Assembly: GCF_051401765.1 (NCBI RefSeq)
Contig: NW_027480547.1
Coordinates: 496,001-560,000, forward strand
Length of the DNA stretch: 64,000 bases
Reading direction: 5' to 3'
Source: Calliopsis andreniformis
Lineage: Eukaryota > Arthropoda > Insecta > Hymenoptera > Andrenidae
Shown here: positions 1 to 13,833 of the stretch, piece after piece
How the letters are laid out: each line of letters starts with the position of its first letter
How positions within the stretch are numbered: the stretch's first letter is position 1
Program-made: the position numbers and the translations under genes
The notes under the pieces: generated by a model
What the model saw: only the letters and a program-made list of their open reading frames with translations
The model's database searches: none
What the model was told of the DNA's origin: nothing

Positions 1-3000
1 TATTGAGGATTGAGAATTGAGGATTGAGGATTGAAGATTGAGCATTGAGGATTGAGTATTGATGATTGAGAATTGAGGATTGCAGATTGAGTATTGAGGA
101 TTGAAGATTGAGGATTGAGGATTGAGGATTGAGGATTGAGGATTGAGGATTGAGGACTGAGGATTGAGGATTGAGGATTGAAGATTGAGTATTGAGTATT
201 GAATATTGAGGATTGAGGATTGAGGATTGAGGATTGAGGATAGAGGACTGAAGATTGAGGATTGGGGATTGAGGACTGAGGATTGAGGATTGAGTGTTGA
301 GGATTGAGAATTGAGGATTGAGGATTGAAGATTGAGTATTGAGGATTCAATATTGCAGATTGAGGATTGAGGATTGAAGATTGAGGACTGAGTGTTGAGG
401 GTTGAGTGATGAGAATTGATGTTTGTGGATTGAGATTTGAAGATTGAAGAATGGGGATTGAGTATTGAAAACTGTGAATTGAGGATATTCTATTGAGGAT
501 TGAGGATTGACAATTGATTGTTGAGGACTGAGGACTGAGGACTGAGGACTGAAGTTTGCGGATTCAGGATTGAGGATTCGGGATTGAGGTTACAGGACTG
601 AGGATTGCGGGTTGAGGATTGAGGATTGAGGATTGAGGATTGAGGATTGAGGATTGAGGATTGAAGATTGAGTATTGAGGTTTGATAATTGAGGATTGAT
701 GATTGAGGATTGAAGATTGAGGATTGAAGAATGAGGATTGGGAATTGAGGATTGAGGATTGAGGATAGAGGATTGAAGATTGAGGATTGGGGATTGAGCA
801 TTGACGACTGAGGATTGAGGATTGAGGATTGAGGATTGACGATTGAGGATTGAGGATTGAGGATTGAGGATTGAGGATTGAGGATTGAGGATTGAAGATT
901 GAGTATTGTGAATTGAAGATTGAGCATTGGGGATTGGAGATTGACGATTGAGGATTGAGGATTGAGGTTTGAGGATTGAGGATTGAAAATTGAGTATTGA
1001 GGATTGAAGATTGAGGATTGAGTATTGAGGATTGAGGATTGGGGATTGAAGATTGAGGATTGGGGTCTGAGTGTTGAGCGTTGAGTGATCAGAATTGATG
1101 TTAGTGGATTGAGATTTGAAGATTGAAGATTGGGGATTGAGTGTCGAAAACTGTGAATTGGGTATATTCTATTGAGGATTGAGGACTGACAATTGATTGT
1201 TGAGGACTGAGGGCTGAAGATTGAGGATTCAGGATTGAGGATTCAGGATTGAGGTTTGAGGACTGAGGATTGAGGATTGAGGATTGAGGATTGAGTATTG
1301 AGGATTGAAGATTGAGGATTGGGTATTGAGGATTGAACATTCAGGATTGAGGATTGAGGGTAGAGGATTGAAGATTGAGGATTGATGATTGAATACTGAT
1401 GATGGAAGATTGAGGATTGAGGATTGAGGGTTGTGGATTGCGGACGAGGACTGAGGGTTGAGTATTGATGCTTGAGGACTGAGCGTTGAGGATTGAGGGT
1501 TGAGAATTGAGGATTGAGGATTGAGGATTGAAGATTGAGGACTGGGTGTTGAGGATTGAAGAATGAGGATTGAGGATTGAGGATTGAAGATTGAGGATTT
1601 AGGATTGAGGATTGAAGATAGAGGACTGAGTGTTGAGGGTTGAGTGATGAGAATTGATGTTTGTGGATTGAGATTTGATGATTGCAGATTGAGTATTCAG
1701 TATTGAAAACTGTGAATTGATGATGTTGTATTGAGGATTGAGGATTGACAACTGATTGTTGAGGACTGAGGGCTGAAGATTGACAATTGAGGATTGAGGA
1801 TTGAGGATTGAGGATTGAGGATTGAGGATTGAGGATTGAAGATTGAGGATTTAGGATTGAGGATTGAGGATTGAGGACTGACAATTGATTGTTGAGGACT
1901 GAGGGCTGAAGATTGAGGATTCAGGATTGAGGATTCAGGATTGAGGTTTGAGGACTGAGGATTGAGGATTGAGGATTGAGGATTGAGTATTGAGGATTGA
2001 AGATTGAGGACTGGGTATTGAGGATTGAACATTCAGGATTGAGGATTGAGGATAGAGGATTGAAGATTGAGGATTGATGATTGAATATTGATGATCGCAG
2101 ATTGAGGATTAAGGATTGAGGGTTGTGGATTGCGGACGAGGACTGAGGGTTGAGTATTGATGCTTGACGTCTGAGCGTTGAGGATTGAGGATTGAGAATT
2201 GAGGATTGAGGATTGAGGATTGAAGATTGAGGACTGGGTGTTGAGGATTGAAGAATGAGGATTGAGGATTGAGGATTGAAGATTGAGGATTTAGGATTGA
2301 GGATTGAAGATAGAGGACTGAGTGTTGAGGGTTGAGTGAAGAGAATTGATGTTTGTGGATTGAGATTTGAAGATTGCAGATTGAGTATTCAGTATTGAAA
2401 ACTGTGAATTGATGATGTTGTATTGAGGATTGAGGATTGACAACTGATTGTTGAGGACTGAGGGCTGAAGATTGACGATTGAGGATTGAGGATTGAGGAT
2501 TGAGGATTGAGGATTGAGGATTGAGGATTGAAGATTGAGTATTGAGGATTGAAGATTGAGGATTGAGGATTGAGGATTGAGGATTGAGGACTGACAATTG
2601 ATTGTTGAGGACTGAGGGCAGAAGATTGAGGATTCAGGATTGAGGATTCAGGATTGAGGTTTGAGGACTGAGGATTGAGGATTGAGGATTGAGGATTGAG
2701 TATTGAGGATTGAACATTCAGGATTGAGGATTGAGGATAGAGGATTGAAGATTGAGGATTGATGATTGAATATTGATGATCGAAGATTGAGGATTGAGGA
2801 TTGAGGGTTGTGGATTGCGGACGAGGACTGAGGGTTGAGTATTGATGCTTGAGGTCAGAGCGTTGAGGATTGAGGATTGAGAATTGAGGATTGAGGATTG
2901 AGGATTGAAGAGTGAGGACTGGGTGTTGAGGATTGAAGAATGAGGATTGAGGATTGAGGATTGAGGATTGAAGATTGAGTATTGAGGATTGAAGATAGAG

Positions 3001-3250
3001 GATTGAGGATTGAGGGTTGAGGATTGAGGATTGAAGGTTGAGGATTGGGGACTGAGTGTTGAGCGTTGAGTGATGAGAATTGACGTTTGTGGATTGAGAT
3101 TTGAAAATTGAAGATTGGGGATTGAGTATTGAAAACCTCGAATTGGGTATATTCTATTGAGGATTGAGGACTGACAATTGATTGTTGAGGACTGAGGGCT
3201 GAAGATTGAGGTATCAGGATTGAGGATTCAGGACTGAGGTTTGAGGACTG
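1..3250. repeat. Array segment 1: A1, A2, B, B, A2 cores with a local 0.7 kb duplication
   Basis: Cores lie at 383-599 (A1, 31 units because the gaggact run is longer), 1062-1264 (A2), 1621-1781 (B), 2313-2473 (B) and 3047-3249 (A2). The two B units are a local tandem duplication. Core bodies are 692 bp apart but their detached tails (1873-1956 and 2586-2669) are 713 bp apart, because the stretch between body and tail is 91 bp in the first and 112 bp in the second, a difference of exactly three heptamers. Positions 1-382 are ordinary heptamer spacer; the array enters from the left edge already in progress. Confidence 0.88.
1873..1956 (+). repeat. Detached core tail following a type B core
   Basis: These 12 heptamers match h18-h29 of an A2 core: gaggact, gacaatt, gattgtt, then caggatt units, gaggttt and gaggact. 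They lie 91 bp after the B core at 1621-1781. Equivalent tails are at 2586-2669, 49026-49109 and 55178-55261 (84 bp each), and at 48292-48389, 51732-51829 and 54444-54541 (98 bp, two extra heptamers). The pair 'B body plus detached tail' is the product expected if a B-type 5' part was joined to a spacer upstream of another core's 3' end. That origin is inference. Confidence 0.8.
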
Positions 3251-6200
3251 AGGATTCGAGGATTGAGGATTGAGGATTGAGTACTGGGTATTGAAGATTG
3301 AGGATTGGGTATTGAGGATTGAACATTCAGGATTGAGGATTGAGGATAGAGGGTTGAGTATTGAGGATTGAAGATTGAATATTGATGATTGAAGATTGAG
3401 GATTGAGGACTGAGGGTTGTGGATTGCGGACGAGGACAGAGGGTTGAGTATTGATGTCTGAGGTCTGAGGATTGAGGAATGAGGATTGAGAATTGAGGAT
3501 TGAGGATTGAGGATTGCAGATTGAGAATTTGGTGTTGAGGATTGAAGAATGAGGATTGAGGATTGAGGATTGAAGGTTGTGTGTTGAAGATTGAGTATTG
3601 AGGATTGAAGATTGAGGATTGAGAATTGAGGATTGAGGATTGAGGATTGAGGATTGAGGATTGAGGATTGAGGATTGAAGATTGAGTATTGAGGATTGAA
3701 GATTGAGGATTGGGGATTGAGGATTGAGGATTAAGGATTGAAGATTGAGGATTGAGGATTGAAGATTGAGGATTGGGAATTCAGGATTGACGGTTGAGGA
3801 TTGACTATTGAGGATTGAGAATTGAGGATTGAGGATTGAAGATTGAGTATTGCGGATTGAAGGTTGAGGATTTAGGATTGAGGATTGAAGATAGAGGACT
3901 GAGTGTTGAGGGTTGAGTAATGAGAATTGATGTTTGTGGATTGAGATTTGAAGATTGAAGAAAGGGGATTGAGTATTGAAAACTGTGAATTGAGGATATT
4001 CTATTGAGGATTGAGGATTGACAATTGATTGTTGAGGACTGAGGGCTGATGACTGAGGATTCAGGATTGAGGATTCGGAACTGATGTTTCTGGACTGAGA
4101 ATTGAGGGTTGAGTATTGAGGATTAAGGATTGAGGATTGAGGATTGAGAATTTAGGATTGAGTATTGAGGATTAGAGATTGAGGATTGAGGATTGAGGGT
4201 TGAGGATTTAGAATTGAGGATTGAGGATTGAGGATTGAAGATTGAGGATTGGGTATTGAGGAGTGACGAATTAGGATTGATGATTGCGGATTGAGGATTG
4301 AGGATTGCAGATTGAGTATTGAGGATTGAAGATTGAGGATTGAGGATTGAGGATTGAGAATTGAGGTCTGAGGATTGAGGATTGAGGATTGAAGATTGAG
4401 TATTGAGTATTGAAGATTGAGGATTGAGGATTGAGGATTGAGGATTGTGGATAGAGGATTGAAGATTGAGGATTGGGGATTGAGGATTGACGATTGAGGG
4501 TTGAGTGTTGAGGATTGAGAATTGAGGATTGAGGATTGAAGATTGAGTATTGATTATTCAAGATTGCGGATTGAGGACTGAGGATTGAAGATTGAGGACT
4601 GAGTGTTGAGGGCTGAGTGATGAGAATTGATGTTTGTGGATTGAGACTTGAAGATTGAAGAATGGTGATTTGAGTATTGAAACCTGTGAATTGAGGATAT
4701 TCTATTGAGGATTGAGGATTGACGATTGATTGTTGAGGACTGAGGACTGAAGTTTGCGGATTCAGGATTGAGGATTCGGGATTGAGATTTCAGGACTGAG
4801 GATTGAGGGTTGAGGATTGAGGATTGAGGATTGATGACTGAGGATTGAGGATTGAGGATTGAAGATTGGGTATTGAGGATTGAAAATTGAGGATTGATGA
4901 TTGAGGATTGAGGATTGAGGATTGAAGATTGAGGATTGAGGATTGAGGATTGACGATTGAGGATTGACGATTGAGGATTGAGGATTGAGGATTGAGGATT
5001 GAGGATTGAGGATTGAAGATTGAGTATTGAGGATTGAAGATTGAGGATTGAGGATTGAGGATTGAGGATTGGGGATTGAAGATTGAGGATTTGGGACTGA
5101 GTGTTGAGCGTTGAGTGATGAGAATTGATGATAGTGGATTGAGATTTGAAGATTGAAGGTTGGGGATTGAGTGTTGAAAACTGTGAATTGGGTATATTCT
5201 ATTGAGGATTGAGGACTGACAATTGATTGTTGAGGACTGAGGGCTGAAGATTGAGGATTAAGGATTGAGGATTCAGGATTGAGGTTTGAGGACTGAGGAT
5301 TGAGGATTGAGGATTGAGGATTGAGTATTGAGGATTGAAGATTGAGGATTGGGTATTGAGGATTGAACATTCAGCATTGAGGATTGAGGATAGAGGATTG
5401 AAGATTGAGGATTGATGATTGAATATTGATGATCGAAGATTGAGGATTGAGGATTGAGGGTTGTGGATTGCGGACGAGGACTGAGGGTTGAGTATTGATG
5501 CTTCAGGTCAGAGCGTTGAGGATTGAGGATTGAGAATTGAGGATTGAGGATTGAGGATTGAGGATTGAAGATTGAGTATTGAGGATTGATGATTGAGGAT
5601 TGAAGATTGAGGACTGAAGATTGAGGATTGGGGATTGAGGATTGAGGATTGAGGATAGAGGATTGAAGATTGAGGATTGGGGATTGAGGATTGACGTCTG
5701 AGGATTGAGTATTGAGGATTGAGGATTGAGGATTGAGGATTGAGGATTGAAGATTGAGTATTGTGGATTGATGATTGAGTATTGTGAATTGAAGATTGAG
5801 GATTGGGGATTGAGGATTGAGGATTAAGGATTGAAGATTGAGGGTTGAGGACTGAAGATTGAGGATTGGGAATTGAGGATTGACGATTGAGGATTGAGTA
5901 TTGAGGATTGAGAATTGAGGATTGAGGATTGAAGATTGAGTATTGAGGATTGAAGATTGAGGATTTAGGATTGAGGATTGAAGATTGAGGACTGAGTGTT
6001 GAGGGTTGAGTGATGAGAAATGATGTTTGTGGATTGAGATTTGAAGATTGAAGAATGGGGATTGAGTATTGAAAGCTGTGAATTGAGGATATTCTATAGA
6101 GGATTGAGGATTGACAATTGATTGTTGAGGACTGAGGGATGAAGATTGAGGATTCAGGACTGAGGATTCAGGATTGAGGTTTGAGGACTGAGGATTGAAG

Positions 6201-8496
6201 ATTGAGGATTGAGGATTGAGGTTTGAGGATTGAGGATTGAGGATTGGGGATTGAGGATTGAGGATTGAGGATAGAGGATTGAAGATTGAGGATTGGGGAT
6301 TGAGCATTTACGACTGAGAATTGAGGATTGAGGATTGAGGATTGAGGATTGAGGATTGAGGATTGAGTATTAGCGATTGAAGATTGAGTATTGAGGATTG
6401 ATGATTGAGGACGAAGACTGTGGGTTGGGTATTAATGCTTCAGGTCTGAGGATTGAGGATTGCGAATTGAGGATTGAGGATTGAGGATTGAAGATTGAGG
6501 GTTTGGTATTGAGGATTGAAGAATGAGGACTGAGGAGTGAGGATTGAGGATTGAGGATTGAAGATTGAGTATTCAGGATTGGAGATTGACGATTGAGGAT
6601 TGAGGATTGAGGATTGAGGATTGAGGATTGAGGATTGAGGATTGAAGATTGAGTATTGAGGATTGAAGATTGTGGATTGAGGATTGAGGATTGAGGATTG
6701 GGGATTGAAGATTGAGGATTGGGGACTGAGTGTTGAGCGTTGAGTGATGAGAATTGATGTTTGTGGATTGAGATTTGAAGATTGAAGATTGGGGATTGAG
6801 TGTTGAAAACTGTGAATTGGGTATATTCTATTGAGGATTGAGGACTGACAATTGATTGTTGAGGACTGAGGGCTGAAGATTGAGGATTCAGGATTGAGAA
6901 TTCAGGATTGAAGTTTGAGGACTGAGGATTGAGGATTGAGGATTGCGGATTGAGTATTGAGGATTGAACATTCAGGATTGAGGATTGAGGATAGAGGATT
7001 GAAGATTGAGGATTGATGATTGAATATTGATGATCGAAGATTGAGGATTGAGGATTGAGGGTTGTGGATTGCGGACGGGGACTGAGGGTTGAGTATTGAT
7101 GCTTGAGGTCTGAGCGTTGAGGATTGAGGATTGAGAATTGAGGATTGAGGATTGAGGATTGAAGATTGAGGACTGGGTGTTGAGGATTGAAGAATGAGGA
7201 TTGAGGATTGAGGATTGAAGATTGAGGGTTGAGGATTGAGTATTGAGGATTGAAGATTGAGGAGGGAAGATTGAGGATTGAGGATTGAGGATTGAGGATT
7301 GAGGATTGAGGATTGAGGATTGAAGATTGAGTATTGAGGATTGAAGATTGAGGATTGAGTACTGAAGATTGAGAATTGAGGATTGAGGATTGAAGATTGA
7401 GTATTGAGGATTGAATATTGAGGATTTAGGATTGAGGATTGAAGATTGAGGACTGAGTGTTGAGGGTTGAGTGATGAGAATTGATGCTTGTGGATTGAGA
7501 TGTGAAGATTGAAGAATGGGGATTGAGAATTGAAAACTGTGAATTGAGGATATTCCATTGAGGATTGAGGATTGACAATTGATTGTTGAGGACTGAGGGC
7601 TGAAGATTGAGGATTCAGTATTGAGGATTCGGTATTGATGTTTCAGGACTGAGGATTGAGGGTTGAGGATTGAGGATTGAGGATTGAGGATTTGGGATTC
7701 AGGATTGAGGATTGAGGATTGAGGATTGAGGATTGAGGATTGAGTATTGAAGATTGAGTATTGAGGATTGAAGATTGAGGATTGAGGATTGAGGATTGAG
7801 GATTGAGAATTGAGGATTGAGGATAGAGGATTGAAGATTGAGGACTGGGTTTCGAGGAGTGACGAATTAGGATTGAGGATTGAGGATTGAGGATTGAGGA
7901 TTGCAGATTGAGTATTGAGGATAGAAGATTGAGGATTGAGGATAGAGGATTGAGGATTGAGGATTGAGGATTGAGGATAGAGGATTGATGATTGAATATT
8001 GATGATTGAAGATTGAGGATTGAGGATTGAGGGTTGTGGATTGCGGACGAGGACTGAGGGTTGAGTATTGATGCTTGAGGTCCGAGGATTGAGGTTTGAG
8101 GATTGAGAATTGAGGATTGAGGGTTGAGGATTGAAGATTGAGGACTGGGTGTTGAGGATTGAAGAATGAGGATTAAGGATTGAGGATTGAAGATTGAGGG
8201 TTGAAGATTGAGTATGGAGAATTGAAGATTGAGGATTGAGAATTGCGGATTGAGGATTGAGGACTGAGGATTGAGGATTGAGGGTTGAAGATTGAGTATT
8301 GAAGATTGAGGATTGGGGATTGAGGATTGAGGATTAAGGATTGAAGATTGAGGATTGAGGATTGAAGATTGAGGATTGGGAATTGAGGATTGACGATTGA
8401 GGATTGACTATTGAGGATTGAGGATTGAGGATTGAGGATTGAAGATTGAGTATTGCGGATTGAAGGTTGAGGATTGAGGACTGAGGATTGAAGATT
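3251..8496. repeat. Array segment 2: alternating A1 and A2 cores
   Basis: Cores lie at 3894-4096 (A1), 4594-4797 (A1, with an 8-base unit at 4664-4671), 5092-5294 (A2), 5987-6189 (A1), 6721-6923 (A2) and 7448-7650 (A1). The 847 bp from 7651 to 8496 hold no core, only heptamers with one 6-base marker at 8043-8048. The interval from the core at 4594 to the one at 8497 is 3,903 bp and has no counterpart in the paralogous segment near 32.7-34.5 kb, where a single core (33425) aligns with both ends. This is an extra or lost stretch of 558 heptamers. Confidence 0.85.
4664..4671 (+). repeat. Eight-base unit ggtgattt inside an A1 core
   Basis: One extra T at h11 makes this core 204 bp. The same extra T (ggggattt) is at 8567-8574, 33495-33502 and 37427-37434, all in A1 cores that also share gagggct at h3 and gagactt at h8. 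A second 8-base unit, cgaggatt, lies just after A2 cores at 3257-3264, 29055-29062 and 58129-58136. These are useful lineage tags for the core family. Confidence 0.83.
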
Positions 8497-11400
8497 GAGG
8501 ACTGAGTGTTGAGGGCTGAGTGATGAGAATTGATGTTTGTGGATTGAGACTTGAAGATTGAAGAATGGGGATTTGAGTATTGAAACCTGTGAATTGAGGA
8601 TATTCTATTGAGGATTGAGGATTGACGATTGATTGTTGAGGACTGAGGACTGAAGTTTGCGGATTCAGGATTGAGGATTCGGGATTGAGATTTCATGACT
8701 GAGGATTGAGGGTTGAGGATTGAGGATTGAGGATTGATGACTGAGGATTGAGGATTGAGGATTGAAGATTGGGTATTGAGGATTGAAAATTGAGGATTGA
8801 TGATTGAGGATTGAGGATTGAGGATTGAAGATTGAGGATTGAGGATTGAGGATTGAGGATTGAGGACTGAGGATTGAGGATTGAGGATTGAAGATTGAGT
8901 ATCGGGTATTGAAGGTTGAGGATTGAGTGTTGAGGGTTGAGGATTGAGGATAGAGAATTGAAGATTGAGGATTGGGGATTGAGGATTGACGATTGAGGAT
9001 TGAGTGTTGAGGATTGTGAATTGAGGATTGAGGATTGAAGATTGAGTATTGAGGATTCAAGGTTGCGGATTGAATATTGAGGACTGAGTGTTGAGGGCTG
9101 TGTGATGAGAATTGATGTTTGTGGATTGAGACTTGAAGATTGAAGAATGGGGATTGAGTATTGAAAACTGTGAATTGAGGATATTCTATTGAGGATTGAG
9201 TATTGACGATTGATTGTTCAGGACTGAGGACTGAAGTTTGCGGATTCAGGATTGAGGATTCGGGATTGAGGTTTCAGGACTGAGGATTGAGGGTTGAGGA
9301 TTGAGGATTGAGGATTGAGGATTGAGGATTGAGGATTGAGGATTGAGGATTGAAGATTGAGTATTGAGGAATGAAAATTGAGGATTGATGATTGAGGATT
9401 GAGGATTGAGGATTGAAGATTGAGGATTGGGGACGGAGTGTTGAGGGTTGAGTGATGAGAATTGATGTTTGTGGATAGAGATTTGAAGATTGCAGATTGA
9501 GTATTGAGTATTGAAAACTGTGAATTGATGATGTTGTATTGAGGATTGAGGATTGACAACTGATTGTTGAGGACTGAGGGCTGAAGATTGGCGATTGAGG
9601 ATTGGGTGTTGAGGATTGAAGAATGAGGATTGAGGATTGAGGATTGAAGATTGAGGGTTGAAGATTGAGTATTGAGGATTGAAGATTGAGGATTGAGGAT
9701 TGAGGATTGAGGATTGGGGATTGAGGATTGAGGATTGAGGATTGAAGATTGAGTATTGAGGTTTGATAATTGAGGATTGATGATTGAGGATTGAAGATTG
9801 AGGATTGAAGATTGAGGATTGGGGATTGAGGACTGAGGATTGAGGATAGAGAATTGAAGATTGAGGATTGGGATTGAGCATTGACGACTGAGGATTGAGG
9901 ATTGAGGATTGAGGATTGAGGATTGAGTTTTGAGGATTGAGGATTGAGGATTGAAGATTGAGTATTGAGGATTGATGATTGAGGATTGAAGATTGAGGAT
10001 TGAAGATTGAGGATTGGGGATTGAGGATTGAGGATTGAGGATAGAGGATTGAAGATTGAGGATTGGGTATTGCGGATTGAACATTGAGGATTGAGGATTG
10101 AGGGCTGAGGATTGAGGTTCGAGGATCGAGGATTGAGGATTGAGGATTGAGGATTGAAGATTGAGGTTTGGGGACTGAGTATTGAAGATTGAGGATTGAG
10201 GATTGAGGATTGAGAATTGAGGATTGAGGATTGAGGATTGAGGATTGAAGATTGAAGATTCAGTATTGAGGATTGAAGATTGAGAATTGAGGATTGAGGA
10301 TTGAACATAAAGGACTGAGTGTTGAGGGATGATTGATGAGAATTGATGTTGGTGGATAGAGATTTGAAGATTGCAGATTGAGTATTGAGTATTGAAATCT
10401 GTGAATTGGTGATATTGTATTGAGAATTGAGGATTGACAACTGATTGTTGAGGACTGAGGGCTGAAGATTGAGGATTCAGGGTTGAGGATTCAGGATTGA
10501 GGTCTGAGGATTGAGGATTGCGAATTGAGGATTGAGGATTGAGGATTGGGGATTGAGGATTGAGGATTAAGGATTGAAGGTTGAGGGTTGAGGATTGAAG
10601 ATTGAGGATTGGGAATTGAGGATTGACGATTGAGGATTGAGTATTGAGGATTGAGAATTGAGGATTGAGGATTGAAGATTGAGTATTGAGGATTGAAGAT
10701 TGAGGATTTAGGATTGAGGATTGAAGATTGAGGACTGAGTGTTGAGGGTTGAGTGATGAGAATTGATGTTTGTGGATTGAGATTTGAAGATTGAAGAATG
10801 GGGATTGAGTATTGAAAGCTGTGAATTGAGGATATTCTATAGAGGATTGAGAATTGACAATTGATTGTTGAGGACTGAGGGATGAAGATTGAGGATTCAG
10901 GACTGAGGATTCAGGATTGAGGTTTGAGGACTGAGGATTGAGGATTGAGGATTGAGGATTGAGGTTTGAGGATTGAGGATTGAGGATTGGGGATTGAGGA
11001 TTGAGGATTGAGGATTGAGGATTGAGGATAGAGGATTGAAGATTGAGGATTGGGGATTGAGCATTGACAACTGAGAATTGAGGATTGAGGATTGAGGATT
11101 GAGGATTGAGGATCGAGGATTGAGGATTGGCGATTGAAGATTGAGTATTGAGGATTGATGATTGAGGACGAAGACTGAGGGTTGGGTATTAATGCTTCAG
11201 GTCTGAGGATTGAGGATTGCGAACTGAGGATTGAGGATTGAGGATTGAAGATTGAGGGTATGGTATTGAGGATTGAAGATTGAGTATTCAAGATTGGAGA
11301 TTGACGATTGAGGATTGAGGATTGAGGATTCAGGATTGAGGTTTGAGGACTGAGGATTGAGGGTTGAGGATTGAGGATTGAGTATTGAGGATTGAAGATT

Positions 11401-13400
11401 GAGGATTGTGTATTGAGGATTGAACATTCAGGATTGAGGATTGAGGATAGAGGATTGAAGATTGAGGACTGAAGACTGAGGATTGGGGATTGAGGATTGA
11501 GGATTGAGGATAGAGTATTGAAGATTGAGGATTGGGGATTGAGGATTGACGATTGAGGATTGAGTATTGAGGATTGAGGATTGAGGATTGAGTATTGAGG
11601 ATTGAGAATTGACGATTGAGGATTGAAGATTGAGTATTGAGGATTGAAGATTGAGGATTTAGGATTGAGGATTGAAGATTGAGGACTGAGCGTTGAGGGT
11701 TGAGTGATGAGAATTGATGTCTGTGGATTGAGATTTGAAGATTGAAGAATGGGGATTGAGTATTGAAATCTGTGAATTGAGGATATTCTATAGAGGATTG
11801 AGGATTGACAATTGATTGTTGAGGACTGAGAGATGAAGATTGAGGATTCAGGACTGAGGATTCAGGATTGAGGTTTGAGGACTGAGGATTGAGGATTGAG
11901 GATTGAGGATTGAGGTTTGAGGATTGAGGATTGAGGATTGGGGATTGAGGATTGAGGATTGAGGATAGAGGATTGAGGATTGAGGATTGAGGATTGAGGA
12001 TTGGCGATTGAAGATTGAGTATTGAGGATTGATAATTGAGGACGAAGACTGAGGGTTGGGTATTAATGCTTCAGGTCTGAGGATTGAGGATTGCGAATTG
12101 AGGATTGAGGATTGAAGATTGAGGGTTTGGTATTGAGTACTGAAGAATGAGGACTGAGGAGTGAGAATTGAGGATTGAGGATTGAAGATTGAGTATTCAG
12201 GATTGGAGATTGACGATTGAGGATTGACGATTGAGGATTGAGGATTGAGGATTGAGGATTGAGGATTGAGGATTGAAGATTGAGTATTGAGGATTGAAGA
12301 TTGAGGATTGAGGATTGAGGATTGAGGATTGGGGATTGAAGATTGAGGATTTGGGACTGAGTGTTGAGCGTTGAGTGATGAGAATTGATGTTTGTGGATT
12401 GAGATTTGAAGATTGAAGATTGGGGATTGAGTGTTGAAAACTGTGAATTGGGTATATTCTATTGAGGATTGAGGACTGACAATTGATTGTTGAGGACTGA
12501 GGGCTGAAGATTGAGGATTCAGGATTGAGGATTCAGGATTGAAGTTTGAGGACTGAGGATTGAGGATTGAGGATTGAGGATTGAGTATTGAGGATTGAAG
12601 ATTGAGGATTGGGTATTGAGTATTGAACATTCAGGATTGAGGATTGAGGATTGAGGATAGAGGATTGAAGATTGAGGATTGATGATTGAATATTGATGAT
12701 CGAAGATTGAGGATTGAGGATTGAGGGTTGTGGATTGCGGACGGGGACTGAGGGTTGAGTACTGATGCTTGAGGTCTGAGCGTTGAGGATTGAGGATTGA
12801 GAATTGAGGATTGAGGATTGAGGATTGAAGATTGAGGACTGGGTGTTGAGGATTGAAGAATGAGGATTGAGGATTGAGGATTGAAGATTGAGGGTTGAGG
12901 ATTGAGTATTGATGATTGAAGATTGAGGATTGAGGATTGCGGATTGAGGATTGAGGATTGAGGATTGAGGACTGAGGATTGAGGATTGAGGTTTGAAGAT
13001 TGAGTATTGAGTATTGAAGATTGAGGATTGAGGATTGAGGATTGAGGAGAGAGGATTGAGGATTGAGGATTGAGGATTGAAGATTCAGTATTGAGGATTG
13101 AAGATTGAGAATTGAGGATTGAGGATTGAACATAAAGGACTGAGTGTTGAGGGATGATTGATGAGAATTGATGTTGGTGGATAGAGATTTGAAGATTGCA
13201 GATTGAGTATTGAGTATTGAAATCTGTGAATTGGTGGTATACTATTGAGGATTGAGGATTGACAACTGATTGTTGAGGACTGAGGGCTGAAGATTGAGGA
13301 TTCAGGGTTGAGGATTCAGGATTGAGGTTTGGGGACTGAGGATTGAGGATTGAGGATTTAGGATTGAGGATTGTGGATTGAGGATTGAGGATTGAGGATT
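8497..13400. repeat. Array segment 3: mixed A1, B, C, A2 cores, paralogous to about 33.4-37.3 kb
   Basis: Cores lie at 8497-8700 (A1, 8-base unit at 8567-8574), 9079-9281 (A1), 9429-9589 (B), 10310-10512 (C), 10730-10932 (A1), 11681-11883 (A1), 12352-12554 (A2) and 13135-13337 (C). The first three align with cores at 33425, 34007 and 34357 at a constant offset of 24,928 bp. The C and A1 cores at 10310 and 10730 align with 35651 and 36071 at 25,341 bp. The 413-bp change in offset is 59 heptamers and corresponds to an extra 210-bp A1 core with spacer at 34819 in the second copy. A 6-base unit gggatt lies at 9870-9875. Confidence 0.85.
9274..9881 (-). other. Non-coding: all three - frames open at once (repeat artefact)
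   Basis: Over this interval three long - strand reading frames overlap in three different phases (9218-10084, 9246-9881 and 9274-10440). All read variants of Ser-Ile-Leu-Asn-Pro-Gln-Ser. Because 7 and 3 share no factor, 21 bases of AATCCTC repeats give the same heptapeptide in any frame, and the consensus has no stop on this strand. The + strand gives a TGA every 21 bases in each frame, so it is closed. Minus-strand stops arise wherever a caggatt or ttaggatt-type unit occurs, so frames tend to end inside cores. I see no frame preference, ribosome binding site, splice signal or promoter, and conclude there is no gene here or elsewhere in the window. Confidence 0.9.
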
Positions 13401-13833
13401 GGGTATTGAGGTTTGGGGATTGAGGATTGAGGATTGAGGATTGAGTATTGGGGACTGAGGATTGAAGGTTGAATATTGATAATTGAAGATTGAGTATTGA
13501 GGATTGAGGGTTGTAGATTGAGGACGAGGACTGAGGGTTGGGTATTAATGCTTGAGGTCTGAGGATTGAGGATTGCGAATTGAGGATTGAGGATTGAGGA
13601 TTGAAGATTGAGAGTTTGGCATTGAGGATTGAAGAATGAGGACTGAGGAGTGAGGATTGAGGATTGAGGATTGAAGACTGAGTATTCAGGATTGGAGATT
13701 GACGATTGAGGATTGAGGATTGAGGATTGAGGATTGAGGATTGAGGATTGAGGATTGAAGATTGAGTATTGAGGATTGAAGATTGAGGATTGAGTATTGA
13801 GAATTGAGGATTGGGGATTGAAGATTCAGGATT

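Noticed and set aside
468..500. TATA-like string in the core (gatattctatt) as a promoter
   Set aside because: It is part of two heptamer variants (gaggata ttctatt), varies between core types (gatgatg ttgtatt, ggtggta tactatt), and has no associated gene or second element.
383..599. Core as a degraded transposon or an RNA gene
   Set aside because: All 29-31 units are in exact 7-base register with the surrounding array. There are no terminal repeats, target duplications, or tRNA- or snRNA-like boxes, so it is made of heptamers and not an insert.
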